The notes under the pieces were generated by a model. The model searched no databases and was not told the DNA's origin. It saw only the letters and a list, made by a program, of their open reading frames with translations. Shown one piece after another: positions 32,907 to 42,123 of a stretch of 64,000 bases of DNA. Numbering within the stretch: position 1 is the stretch's first letter; each line of letters opens with the position of its first letter. The position numbers and the translations under genes are program-made. The DNA lies in assembly GCA_005116745.1 (NCBI GenBank), contig SWDS01000006.1:268935-332934 (forward strand), in the 5' to 3' direction. This stretch comes from Nitrospira sp. (GTDB lineage: Bacteria; Nitrospirota; Nitrospiria; Nitrospirales; Nitrospiraceae).

Positions 32907-35576
32907 TTACTCCTGCCGAAGCACGGACAACGGCGGTTGGCCAAGAATTCGATAGGTGCTGAGGAAGCCTACCAGCATGGTGAGGATGATCGTCGCTATG
33001 ACACCCACAGCCAGAACAGCTGGTTGAAGGTTCCAGGAGAGATCAAACACGGTCTCCAGAACAGCCCATGACAGCACACTGGCCAGCGCACAGCCGAGCA
33101 ACCCACCCAAGGCCCCCAACAAGGCATATTCGACTGCAAATGAACGTGCGATCATGCTGCGAGTTGCACCCAGGGCTTTCAGGATGACTGACTCGTACAA
33201 CCGGCGATAGCGTGTCGCCGCCAGGGCCGCAGCCATCACCAGGCCTCCGGATAGCACACAGAACAGCGCAATAGCACGAATGGCGAGGGACAGTCGATCC
33301 AATACCTTCGCAAAACTGTCGAGGACGTCGCCCATATTGATGGCTGTCACATTAGGAAAGGATGCGACGACCGCTTGCTGTAAGGCCACCTCTTCAGACG
33401 GGGCGACACGAGCGGTGGCCACATAGGTATGCGGAGCTCCATCAAGGGCGCCGGGAGAAAAGATCATATAGAAGTTAGTCGAGAAGTTTCCCCACTCTAC
33501 TTGTCGAATGCTGCTGATCTCTCCAGTGATGGGTGTTCCTTGTATATCGAGCTCAAGGGTGTCTCCGACTGTGAGGTCAAGTTGCTTCGCCGCATCCTCC
33601 TCGATCGAGATCAGCGGTTTGGTAAAGACCTGTCCCGGTTTCCACCACTCGCCCCGAACGACCTTGTTGTCTTTGGGAAGATCATGGAGGAACGTCAGGA
33701 CGTACTCGCGTGTCAGGTACCACTTCTTCCGCCGTTCTTCCTTCTGGGCGGCTTTCTCTTTCTGCTCTTCCTCCTCCGACGTCGCTTCGATTTTGACCGG
33801 TTCCCCCTTCAGACCAGCGAGTCGTGATCGCACCAATGGGGTCAGCTTGGGGGCCTGATCGCTGGACCGTTGGTGCAAGAGACTGACGAATTCTTCCGCT
33901 TGATCGGGCTGGATATCGATAAAGAAAAATGTTGGCGAGTCGGTCGACCGATTCTCACTGACCTGCGCGAGGAGCGATCGTTCAACGAGCGACACCGTGG
34001 TCACCACCATCACGCCGATTCCGATTGCAATCGTGATGTTCACGACCTGGTTACCCGGTCGCACCACGTTCCCCAGGGCCTGGCGAAGGATGAGCGCCTC
34101 AGGGCGTGGTCCGTTCTTAAGGGCGCTAAGTGCCAGATGGGCTGAAGCTCCCAGCAGCAGCACCGCGGCGGCAAACGCGAAGATAAAGAGCAGACCTACT
34201 CTCCAGGAGTTCGCTTGCCAGATCGATAAGAGCGCCAATCCCAGGCCGATACCGATCGACGTGATGGCCTTTGCTGGGTCAAGCCCCTTCCAGAACATCC
34301 ACCATCGGGTCCTGTCTGGGGCGCTGGCGGAAGCAAGTGGGGCGACATCACGGCGAAAAATCCGAGCCGGTTTCACATCGCGAATCGTCAGTAATGGCCA
34401 CAGTGTAAACAAAAGCGTCGATAGGATACCCAAGGCTAATCCCTTGGCTAAGGGAGCGAGGGGAAGCGTTCTCCCTCCCTGAGTGAATCCCAATTGGTCA
34501 AGAAGATCCGATGCCATCAGCGCTGTGATCATCCACGGAAGTCCTTGGTGGAGCAGCACACCGATCATCAGACCAACCAAGCTTCCACCCAGCCCAAGGA
34601 TCATGGCTTGCAACCCATAGGTCTGGATGATGGTGGAAGAATCTGCGCCGACTGTCTTCAAGATGGCGATCGTATGGAGCTTTTCTCGCACAAAGGCATG
34701 AACCGATGTGGCAACCCCCAGGCCTCCTACAAATAGCGCGGCCAATCCGATCAAGCCCAAATAACGGGTTAGCTGTTCCAACGACTGTTTCAGCTGCGGC
34801 TGTGCGTCTCGGTAACTGGACACGCGGGCCGCATCGAGCGCAAGTCGTCCCCTCAACTCGTAAAGCAATGGCTCAGGCGCCATCGTGCTTGGGACTTTCA
34901 GTAGATATCGCTCGCGCATCCTGCTGCCGACCTTGATCAACTCCGCTGTGCGAAGCCCCTCTCGTGACATCAACACACGGGGGCCAAGGCTGAAGGCGTT
35001 AGCCATGCGATCCGGTTCCGTCCTGACTACCCCGGTGATGATGAACAGACCTTGTCCGATCCTGAGTTGATCTCCCACCGCGAGCTCCATCCGGATCAGG
35101 AGAGATTCCTGCACGACCACTCCAAAACAGGTATGGTCGGGGCACCGGCGCGTTTGCTGGCGAAGCAGATCCACGAAGTCGCCCTGTGGCTCCAGTCGGA
35201 GCGTGCCATACAACGGATACTGAGGTTCGACGGCTTTGAGCTCGATGATCTGTGTCGGCTGTCCACTTCCGGATAATCCGGCCCTTGCGGCCATCGCAAC
35301 GAGCTCGCTGACGTGGGTGAGTGCGACTCCACGATCAGTCAATGCATCCAGCACTTCCTGGCCTGTGGAGCTAATCGGGCGGGAGAGTCGGATTTCAAGG
35401 TCGCCTCCGAGCAGGCCTCGCGCTTCCTTGGTCACGGCTTGTTCAACCTGTGCTCCGAAAAGAGAGACCCCGGTCAATGCGCCTACGCCGACTGCAATAC
35501 AGACCAAGAAGTAAAGAAAGTGTCGCCATGCCGCGCGCGTTTCTCGCCACGCCATGTTGATGATGAAGAATGTCAT
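32907..35576 (-). CDS. ABC transporter permease, FtsX/MacB type (YbbP-like)
   Basis: The 889-residue membrane protein has an N-terminal helix, a long periplasmic loop, three central helices around residues 260-400, two more near 430-480, a second long loop, and three C-terminal helices. The two FtsX-type modules (for example LGLIGLAALFVGGLGVATSV and IALFCVLSGGLVMAAALAA) fit the YbbP permease of the YbbA-YbbP pair. It shares a four-base overlap with the ATPase gene upstream, and a TesA-like esterase is divergent beyond it, the same association as tesA-ybbA-ybbP in E. coli. The substrate is unknown; lipids or lipoproteins are possible. Confidence 0.88.
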   Translation of the reverse strand: MTFFIINMAWRETRAAWRHFLYFLVCIAVGVGALTGVSLFGAQVEQAVTKEARGLLGGDLEIRLSRPISSTGQEVLDALTDRGVALTHVSELVAMAARAGLSGSGQPTQIIELKAVEPQYPLYGTLRLEPQGDFVDLLRQQTRRCPDHTCFGVVVQESLLIRMELAVGDQLRIGQGLFIITGVVRTEPDRMANAFSLGPRVLMSREGLRTAELIKVGSRMRERYLLKVPSTMAPEPLLYELRGRLALDAARVSSYRDAQPQLKQSLEQLTRYLGLIGLAALFVGGLGVATSVHAFVREKLHTIAILKTVGADSSTIIQTYGLQAMILGLGGSLVGLMIGVLLHQGLPWMITALMASDLLDQLGFTQGGRTLPLAPLAKGLALGILSTLLFTLWPLLTIRDVKPARIFRRDVAPLASASAPDRTRWWMFWKGLDPAKAITSIGIGLGLALLSIWQANSWRVGLLFIFAFAAAVLLLGASAHLALSALKNGPRPEALILRQALGNVVRPGNQVVNITIAIGIGVMVVTTVSLVERSLLAQVSENRSTDSPTFFFIDIQPDQAEEFVSLLHQRSSDQAPKLTPLVRSRLAGLKGEPVKIEATSEEEEQKEKAAQKEERRKKWYLTREYVLTFLHDLPKDNKVVRGEWWKPGQVFTKPLISIEEDAAKQLDLTVGDTLELDIQGTPITGEISSIRQVEWGNFSTNFYMIFSPGALDGAPHTYVATARVAPSEEVALQQAVVASFPNVTAINMGDVLDSFAKVLDRLSLAIRAIALFCVLSGGLVMAAALAATRYRRLYESVILKALGATRSMIARSFAVEYALLGALGGLLGCALASVLSWAVLETVFDLSWNLQPAVLAVGVIATIILTMLVGFLSTYRILGQPPLSVLRQE

Positions 35577-36349
35577 GGGCGGGATTCGGGCGCAGAGTCA
35601 GAGAGTGACTGATCGGCGGGAACCACGTGATTCTTGCGTGGAGAATCAGTTGTGACGTCACTGATCGATCCCGAATACGAGGGCATGGAATCAGACTCCA
35701 CACGCCCGTCACGGAGGGACAGCACGCGCTGCATCGATGAAGCGAGCGTGGTATCGTGTGTCACGAGCACGAGTGTGGTTCCATGATCGCGATGTAGTGA
35801 GAGCAGCAGCGCAATGACATGGGCACCGGTGGAACTATCCAGATTGCCGGTCGGTTCATCGGCCAATAAGATGGGTGGCCGGCAGGCAAAGGCACGGGCC
35901 ACGGCGACTCGTTGTTGTTCCCCTCCGGATAATTGAACTGGATAGTGTTCCATACGGCTGGACAACCCAACCGCAGCCAGCAAGTCGGCGGCCCGTTCAC
36001 CAGCGCGCCGCTCGCCACTGAGTTCAAGGGGAACTGCCACGTTTTCGATGGCCGTCAGCGTGGGAATGAGATGAAAAGATTGAAAGATATAGCCAACTTT
36101 TTCACGTCGAAATCGGGCCATCTGGCTTTCACCCATCGCTGTGATATCTATTTCATCGAGCTGAATGGATCCGGTGGTTGGTCGATCGAGGCCGGCCATC
36201 AACCCAAGCAATGTCGATTTGCCGCTTCCGGATGGCCCCACAATCGCGACCGTCTGCTTGGCCGGGATGTCAAAGGTGATGCGGTCAAGAATTGTGACAG
36301 AACGGCCTGCGGCTGGTAGAACCATCGAGACGTGTTTGACGCTAATCAT
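35573..36349 (-). CDS. ABC transporter ATP-binding protein (YbbA/LolD-like)
   Basis: The 258-residue ATPase powers the permease encoded downstream. Walker A is GPSGSGKST (about residues 39-47), the Q-loop is in [14 protein letters not shown], the signature is [16 protein letters not shown] and Walker B is [12 protein letters not shown]. The C-terminal 35 residues are polar and not part of the fold. The stop overlaps the permease start by four bases. The upstream region is shared with the divergent esterase gene. Confidence 0.93.
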   Translation of the reverse strand: MISVKHVSMVLPAAGRSVTILDRITFDIPAKQTVAIVGPSGSGKSTLLGLMAGLDRPTTGSIQLDEIDITAMGESQMARFRREKVGYIFQSFHLIPTLTAIENVAVPLELSGERRAGERAADLLAAVGLSSRMEHYPVQLSGGEQQRVAVARAFACRPPILLADEPTGNLDSSTGAHVIALLLSLHRDHGTTLVLVTHDTTLASSMQRVLSLRDGRVESDSMPSYSGSISDVTTDSPRKNHVVPADQSLSDSAPESRP

Positions 36350-36435
36350 AAAAACTGCTCACTTCTTTGGTGAGAAAGAAACATTGGACGATATTATACT
36401 GTCTGGAGAGATATGAGCTAGTTTTGTATCACGGT

Positions 36436-37122
36436 ATGCCATTATCACGACGACTTCATCTGATTCCGCTGCTGATGTTCGTAGTTCTACTCTGGCCGTT
36501 GGTCTCGGATGGAGCCTCCACCTCAGCATCAGACACGAGGCCCCGTATCGTGGCGTTTGGTGACAGTCTTACTGCCGGACTCGGGGTACAAGCCGTTGAA
36601 TCCTACCCGGCTCAACTTCAACGCCGACTTGATAGCCTCGGCTACCACTATCGGGTGATCAACGCCGGTGTGAGTGGCGATACAACGGCCGGCGGACTTC
36701 GACGCGTACCCTGGATTCTGAACAATAAGCCTGAGCTGGTGATTCTCGAATTGGGTGCGAACGATGGACTTCGAGGGCTCCCCGTCGATCAAACTCAAAG
36801 TAACCTTCGTCAGATCATCCGACAATTACAGGAATCCGGTACGACGGTGGTCTTGGCGGGGATGAAGTTGCCGCCGAATTACGGACAGGACTACACGGCT
36901 AGCTTCGAAGCCATGTACCGGATGCTGGCCAAAGAGTGCCAACTTCTTCTCATCCCCTTTTTCCTTGAAGGAGTGGGTGGTTCATCCTCGCTGAATCAGG
37001 CTGACGGCATTCACCCAACCAAGGAAGGGTACGAAGTCATCGTGGAGCAAGTACTGAAAGTGCTCAGGCCAATGCTGAATGAGCGGGTACACAAACCCAC
37101 GACCGCCCATAAGCAGAGTTGA
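36436..37122 (+). CDS. SGNH/GDSL hydrolase, TesA-like arylesterase
   Basis: The periplasmic esterase has a signal peptide (LIPLLMFVVLLWPLVSDGAS) and all four SGNH blocks: FGDSLTAG with the nucleophile Ser, NAGVSGDTTAGG, LGANDGLRG and DGIHPTKEGY with the catalytic Asp and His. The 228-residue length fits the TesA family. ATG 36436 is used; a longer frame from 36367 lacks support because the signal peptide starts here. It is divergent from the YbbA-YbbP-like ABC genes, an arrangement also known in E. coli. Confidence 0.9.
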   Translation: MPLSRRLHLIPLLMFVVLLWPLVSDGASTSASDTRPRIVAFGDSLTAGLGVQAVESYPAQLQRRLDSLGYHYRVINAGVSGDTTAGGLRRVPWILNNKPELVILELGANDGLRGLPVDQTQSNLRQIIRQLQESGTTVVLAGMKLPPNYGQDYTASFEAMYRMLAKECQLLLIPFFLEGVGGSSSLNQADGIHPTKEGYEVIVEQVLKVLRPMLNERVHKPTTAHKQS

Positions 37123-37196
37123 AGGCGAGATGCTCGATTAGAGCCCGTACGAATGTTAGACAAGGTGACGTAAGCGGGTCAACGAAGCGCTATTCT

Positions 37197-37385
37197 TTAC
37201 GACTTCTTGAAAAACGTATCATAGACGCCGTACGCGAGGATCCCCCCTATCAGCACGTAGTATAGGCCGCTGATTCCGCTATAATCAGGAGGCCCTCCAC
37301 CTTCTGGAGCGTTCGCTAACGCCGGTAAAGCCTGGAGCAGCAAGGTTCCCGTTAACAGACCTATTTGTGAAAGTAGCCGTTTCAT
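37197..37385 (-). CDS. small exported membrane-anchored protein
   Basis: The 62-residue product has a signal peptide (LLSQIGLLTGTLLLQALPAL followed by ANA), a Gly/Pro-rich spacer (PEGGGPPDYSG) and a second hydrophobic helix (LYYVLIGGILAYGVYDTF) that ends in KKS. It is not recognised. GGGGGAAAG directly precedes the ATG at 37385. It lies between the esterase and SWIM-protein genes, which point toward it from both sides. Confidence 0.7.
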   Translation of the reverse strand: MKRLLSQIGLLTGTLLLQALPALANAPEGGGPPDYSGISGLYYVLIGGILAYGVYDTFFKKS

Positions 37386-37502
37386 CTTTCCCCCTTCTAA
37401 ATCCTGACACAAAAAGTGGGGCTCATCATACTGAATGTTGGCCGTGAGGCGCAAGAGGGAGCCAGTTTGGGAGAATCGGCGTAGGGACGGGTCAACTTGT
37501 AA

Positions 37503-38402
37503 TTAGTGGGGAGGCGGTACAACGGCTGACTGAAGCGCGTCAGCCACATCTTTAAATGAGCCGATAAGCTTCTCGAGCTGAGAGCCCTTCTGCTGCATAT
37601 CATCCGTCACTGCCCGCATCTGTGCGATGTACCGCACGATCTCGGTTGTCAACTTGCTGACTGTGGCCAACACTTCCTTGTAGGAGGCCACTTCCCGTTG
37701 AAGTTCCTGAGTGGTGGCCTGTGCGGCATTGCCCTCCCGCAGAGAGGTCTGGAGTTGTTGTGTGAGCTGTCCAACGTCCGCGTCACGGTCTTTCAACTGA
37801 GATTCGAGGTTCGTCATGACCTCTTCATTTTCCCTGCGTCGCTCCTCAAGGTTCCGAATCGTTTGGATCCACGTCAGGGCCGCTCCGGGACCGAGTGCGG
37901 GCGGACTAGGAAGCGGCTCCTGCCGCTCAAGAGCTTTTGTCGCAGGCTCTAGCCATTCCAAAAAGACCATGACCTCACTCAGCTTCACGTCTGGCGTGAC
38001 CGAGTGCGGGGTGGTCCTTTTCCCATTCTCGGAAGAGGCGACCGGAGGTGCCGGGATCGATCCCTTTGCAGGTTTTGCTTTGCGTGATGGCTGGGGCTGG
38101 GCCCAGCGCTGATATTCCAGCAGCACCGCGATGCAATGGCGGCACATCGGCTCTTCGGGAAGCGTGCAGGAACATTTCGAGACAAGGTGACCGTCTTTCA
38201 GTCGGATGGTCTGCTCGTATAGACCAGAATGACCGACGACGGCCGACGTAATCTGCGAATCATCGGCCTCGACAATACGGACGCGATTTCCAGTCAAATA
38301 TTGATGGGCAATTTGAAAGGACGAGGCGTCCGAGACGGCCTGGATCATTTGAGAATCGAGCAAACCAAGTCGTTCAGCGTTGCAGGGAATTTTCTTTTGC
38401 AT
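37503..38402 (-). CDS. SWIM zinc-finger protein with C-terminal coiled coil
   Basis: The 299-residue protein has a SWIM zinc finger in about residues 60-105: the motif CxC-xn-CxH reads as CSCTLPEEPMCRHC (Cys, Cys, Cys, His), typical of SWIM. A Pro/Lys-rich linker follows. The C-terminal half is a long coiled coil (NLEERRRENEEVMTNLESQL and more). SWIM domains bind DNA or proteins; the function here is unknown. ATG 38402 is chosen; a TTG at 38480 extends the frame by 26 codons without a ribosome-binding site. Confidence 0.8.
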   Translation of the reverse strand: MQKKIPCNAERLGLLDSQMIQAVSDASSFQIAHQYLTGNRVRIVEADDSQITSAVVGHSGLYEQTIRLKDGHLVSKCSCTLPEEPMCRHCIAVLLEYQRWAQPQPSRKAKPAKGSIPAPPVASSENGKRTTPHSVTPDVKLSEVMVFLEWLEPATKALERQEPLPSPPALGPGAALTWIQTIRNLEERRRENEEVMTNLESQLKDRDADVGQLTQQLQTSLREGNAAQATTQELQREVASYKEVLATVSKLTTEIVRYIAQMRAVTDDMQQKGSQLEKLIGSFKDVADALQSAVVPPPH

Positions 38403-38546
38403 GTACGTGCGAAGATCTCTTGTGTTGCTACTGAGGATGCATGATGGCCTCAGTGTGCCGAGCGACTTAAATCCTGTCAAGCAATGAGTGGTTTTGTATT
38501 GCCCTGTGTTATCTGACGATCTGAAGAGTAAGGCGCTGAGGTGGTC

Positions 38547-39557
38547 CTACCGGCAGGGTTTGGCTGAACTGGACTTGCCCATAGGTGTCAGCCAAATATA
38601 GTCCGCAATGGATTCTTGTATGAGAGCCTGAACATTGGCAGTTTTACTGGGCTCGAACGACGTCATGTAAATCGTAGCCTGTTTGATGTCACCTCGCAGA
38701 CGTCTGGCAACTCGCTTCGGTACGGGGAGGTTAAATTGAACATGGCCAGCTCCCGTGTAACTCACGATCATACGACGACGGCCGTCATTCTCGCGGCGAA
38801 ATTCTTCTTGCGTGATGACCAGCGTTCTTGCCATACCCTCATCCCGGACCATCGATGCCTCATACATCGTCCGGAAGTGCTCCTCGCTTCCTCCGTGGCA
38901 CCGTACCAACTGATCGACAATCCTCTCGCGGTACGCGGGGTCGTCGACGATATCCTCCTGTAGGATTCCCCACGGCGCCCATTCAGGTTCCTGCCTGGCT
39001 TGATCAAGCCCTAATTTTACGACACGACGAATCAAGGGCTTGGGTGGGTTCATCGCCCGGACGGACAAGCGTCGTTCTCGAGCAAACGTCACCAATGGCG
39101 CGTAATCTTCAAACGCGCCACCCCAATTCTGTTTCCAGCGCACCTGTTCCAAGAACTCGCTCGTAATTGGCTGATTGGCCGCGACATAGCCGTCGAGTGC
39201 CGGTTGGCCGTCCCAGCCGAACATCTCCATCCCAATGGTGGGCTCGATGTCATCAGCCACCAATTGATTCAGCACTTTCAGCGCGGCTTCAATATGGTAG
39301 GGATTATGGTGTTCCTCTCCCAGATAGACGATGTCGTGCTGTTCCAGCTTTGTCATCAATTCTGCAAACGGGAGCACGCGCCCGCTGTGAGTCTCAAGAA
39401 TCTGCCAGGGTTGCCATCCCTCATCGACGACGGAACGGAGGCTGCCCTCGCGGTCAGCCGCACAGCCGATCGGTAATGCCAGCAGACCGACGAGCATGAG
39501 TAGCAGGCCGATCAATCGCCAACTTAGTGAATCGGTGGATAAGAATGGTAGTGGCAT
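38547..39557 (-). CDS. ChaN-family (DUF399) lipoprotein
   Basis: The 336-residue protein has a lipoprotein signal with the lipobox LPIGC (Cys near residue 29). The ChaN/DUF399 fold is shown by VYLGEEHHNPYHIEAAL, IGMEMFGWDGQPALDGY and the later AGHVQFNLPVPKRV. ChaN proteins bind haem or iron and lie at the outer membrane, which is established for some members only. ATG 39557 is preferred because AGGAG lies seven bases ahead of it. The next gene is divergent. Confidence 0.87.
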   Translation of the reverse strand: MPLPFLSTDSLSWRLIGLLLMLVGLLALPIGCAADREGSLRSVVDEGWQPWQILETHSGRVLPFAELMTKLEQHDIVYLGEEHHNPYHIEAALKVLNQLVADDIEPTIGMEMFGWDGQPALDGYVAANQPITSEFLEQVRWKQNWGGAFEDYAPLVTFARERRLSVRAMNPPKPLIRRVVKLGLDQARQEPEWAPWGILQEDIVDDPAYRERIVDQLVRCHGGSEEHFRTMYEASMVRDEGMARTLVITQEEFRRENDGRRRMIVSYTGAGHVQFNLPVPKRVARRLRGDIKQATIYMTSFEPSKTANVQALIQESIADYIWLTPMGKSSSAKPCR

Positions 39558-39683
39558 GAAACCACTCCTATCATACTGAATAAGCATGAACAAGCAGACT
39601 TGACGCTGAAGTTTGAAGATTACTATGCTCCTACCCTTGGATTCCAATCGACACCCACTTCTATACGCGACGATCAAACGTTC

Positions 39684-40991
39684 ATGAGTCTCAACCCGCT
39701 TGCTGACTTCCGCCGTGTTGTGAGTGTTCGCGCACGTCAGGTGCCGGGACAATGGGAGGCCTCAAGGAAATTGATAGAAGGTGCCATTTTCCCCTCTACC
39801 CTTGCCCGACTCCGTGCGGCCGTGCAGAACAAAGATCTTCCGGTTTCAGTAAAAGAAACCTTGTTGCGCCTCTTTGAACAGCCCGTGCCACGGCGCGTTC
39901 AGGATATCGATGGAGAGTGCCTCAAGTCCGTCACGGGCCTTCCTCCGGCTAAAGCCCTACGCGCACTCGCCATCTTTTTTGAGTTGGTGCCTGCAGCAGC
40001 CGTGAGGTGGCCCGTGCCGCACCTATCGAGTGAGGAGGTCGAAGAAGCCGTACGGCAGTTGGACAATCCATTTGACTTCCTTCATCGCACTGAGGTGGCC
40101 TCTGTGTTGGAGATTGGGGCTGGGGATCTCTCGTTCGCTGAGGAGTTAGTGGATCTGTATGGCTCCGAGCTCACGCAACAACCCCACCCGTTCATCATTC
40201 ATTGCCTGGATCGACTCGACCCTCGTTCTCAACTGGGCGGTCCGCTCCATGCGAATCCGGAGAGGCTGCAGAAGTTGCAGCAGAGGGCTGAGGTGTCGTT
40301 CTCCTTCTTCGGCAATCAAGACATGTTCACACTTGGCGATCTGGATAAACAGGAGTTGCTGGCCCCACGATATACCATTGCCACCTGTTGGGCCCCAGCC
40401 ACACCGACCTTCGCCTATGAGCCGACCAGGCTCTCTGAGGCTTTCATTCAGAAGGAGCTGGAGAGCACCAAAGGGGTCTTCCACCAGACATGCTTTGGGA
40501 GGGAACCAGCGCTCGAAGTCCAGCATGCTGGCCGTGCCCTCCTCTTCCCGCCGTGGAAGTTTGAGATCGTCGGCCCCCTTGCTCTCCTGAGCCTGCTTGC
40601 CCGTCGCGGATGCCTGTGTGTCCTGGGAGCAGTGGATGCGCAGGTATTTTGGGAGCTTCTCGCTCAGTTATTGGAGGAGCCACGCTATCGCCCGCTAGAC
40701 CAACCTTTTACCCCCGTCAATCTGCCCACCATTTTTGGCGAGGTCTATCATGTTCTGGCCGGTCTCGCGATCGGTGAGTCCATTGACTTGGCTGGGGTGG
40801 CAGCCCTTCGGCGTCACTATCTTGGGTCAGGCTCCTCTTCTGCCATGGATGGCGGTGCCGGTCATTTTCGATATGTCCGCATCAGCCGAGGTGCCACCTT
40901 CCCGGGCATTCCTGCGAGCAGCACCGCACGGAAGTTCTCGTCCATGACCGAAGAAGTTCCGCCGTGGTTCATTACACTGGTTCCTGCGTGA
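39684..40991 (+). CDS. hypothetical protein with methyltransferase-like motif
   Basis: I do not recognise this 435-residue protein. At about residue 140 it has VLEIGAGDLSFAEELVDLYG, which looks like an AdoMet-binding motif I, and the following HCLDRLDP could be motif II. No further methyltransferase motif is clear. The C-terminal half is rich in Leu and Ala and ends with a Ser/Thr-rich tail. The frame extends to TTG 39600; ATG 39684 is used, and neither has a clear ribosome-binding site. It lies upstream of the MoxR operon with a gap of 148 bases. Confidence 0.7.
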   Translation: MSLNPLADFRRVVSVRARQVPGQWEASRKLIEGAIFPSTLARLRAAVQNKDLPVSVKETLLRLFEQPVPRRVQDIDGECLKSVTGLPPAKALRALAIFFELVPAAAVRWPVPHLSSEEVEEAVRQLDNPFDFLHRTEVASVLEIGAGDLSFAEELVDLYGSELTQQPHPFIIHCLDRLDPRSQLGGPLHANPERLQKLQQRAEVSFSFFGNQDMFTLGDLDKQELLAPRYTIATCWAPATPTFAYEPTRLSEAFIQKELESTKGVFHQTCFGREPALEVQHAGRALLFPPWKFEIVGPLALLSLLARRGCLCVLGAVDAQVFWELLAQLLEEPRYRPLDQPFTPVNLPTIFGEVYHVLAGLAIGESIDLAGVAALRRHYLGSGSSSAMDGGAGHFRYVRISRGATFPGIPASSTARKFSSMTEEVPPWFITLVPA

Positions 40992-41139
40992 GCGACTGGT
41001 CTAAGCCTCGTGCCATGATGCCTGATCGTAGGGGCGCAAAAATCTTGAATAAATTGACCGTCTCCAGCCCCTTTGTTAGACTTCGATCGTGTCCGATCAC
41101 CAGCCAATCCTCCAACGCCAGTTCACGCCCTAGACCATC

Positions 41140-42081
41140 ATGAATCCAACGGGAATCATTCAAGCCATCCAGGACAATATTGCGCGGGTGATCAAAGGTA
41201 AGCCGCAGGTGATCGAAATGAGCATTGTCGCGCTTTTGGCTCGCGGGCATCTCCTTCTCGAGGATGTCCCAGGGGTTGGAAAAACGACGCTCGCGCATAG
41301 TCTTGCGAGATCGCTCGATTGCTCCTTCAAGCGCATTCAGTTCACAAGCGATCTGCTTCCATCTGATATCGTGGGCGTCTCAATATTCAATCGCCAGAAA
41401 CAAGCCTTTGAATTTATGCCGGGTCCGATTTTCGCCAATATCGTATTGGCGGATGAAATCAATCGAACGACACCGAAGACACAAAGTAGTCTGTTGGAAG
41501 CGATGAGCGAAGCGCAGATTTCTTTCGATAATAAAACTTATCCCTTGAATCAGCCCTTCATGGTCATAGCAACCCAGAATCCCGCCGAATACCATGGCAC
41601 GTTTCCTCTTCCGGAGTCGCAGCTGGATCGGTTCTTGATGCGGCTTCGCATCGGCTATCCCTCGCCGGAGGAAGAAAAAAAGGTCCTTGACCGACCACAA
41701 TCACTCCATCCGGCCGAAGAGCTCCAACCATTGCTGCCGACGCAGGATGTCCTGCTACTCCAGGAGCAGGTCGATCGCGTACTCATGGAGGAAAGCATTA
41801 CGGACTATCTCTTGGCCATCGTCCAACGCACCAGGCAGTCTGACCTCTTGTCATTGGGGGTCAGTACCAGAGGAGCGTTGGCGTTGAGTCGGGCTGCCAA
41901 GGCCTTGGCGCTCGTCCGCGGGCGGACCTATTGTCTGCCGGATGATATTAAGGAACTGGCCCCCATCGTGTTGTCTCACCGCATTATGGTGGCCCGCGCG
42001 CAGGGGTTGCGTCAGCGAAGTGGTGAGCACGCTGAGCGGATCATCCAGGATTTGGTCGACTCGATTCCTGTTCCCGTCTAG
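41140..42081 (+). CDS. MoxR-family AAA+ ATPase
   Basis: MoxR ATPases act as chaperones for the maturation of enzyme or envelope complexes, often with DUF58 and transglutaminase-like partners. The 313-residue protein has Walker A GVGKTT (residues 45-50), Walker B LADEIN (about 104-109), sensor 1 in ATQNP and the arginine-finger region LDRFLMRL. It is followed by a DUF58 gene (gap 42 bases) and a transglutaminase gene that overlaps it, so a three-gene operon is evident. Confidence 0.94.
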   Translation: MNPTGIIQAIQDNIARVIKGKPQVIEMSIVALLARGHLLLEDVPGVGKTTLAHSLARSLDCSFKRIQFTSDLLPSDIVGVSIFNRQKQAFEFMPGPIFANIVLADEINRTTPKTQSSLLEAMSEAQISFDNKTYPLNQPFMVIATQNPAEYHGTFPLPESQLDRFLMRLRIGYPSPEEEKKVLDRPQSLHPAEELQPLLPTQDVLLLQEQVDRVLMEESITDYLLAIVQRTRQSDLLSLGVSTRGALALSRAAKALALVRGRTYCLPDDIKELAPIVLSHRIMVARAQGLRQRSGEHAERIIQDLVDSIPVPV

Positions 42082-42123
42082 GTCTTTCCCTACATCTGTG
42101 TCCCGGCGTGGAGCTGGTGGTAC

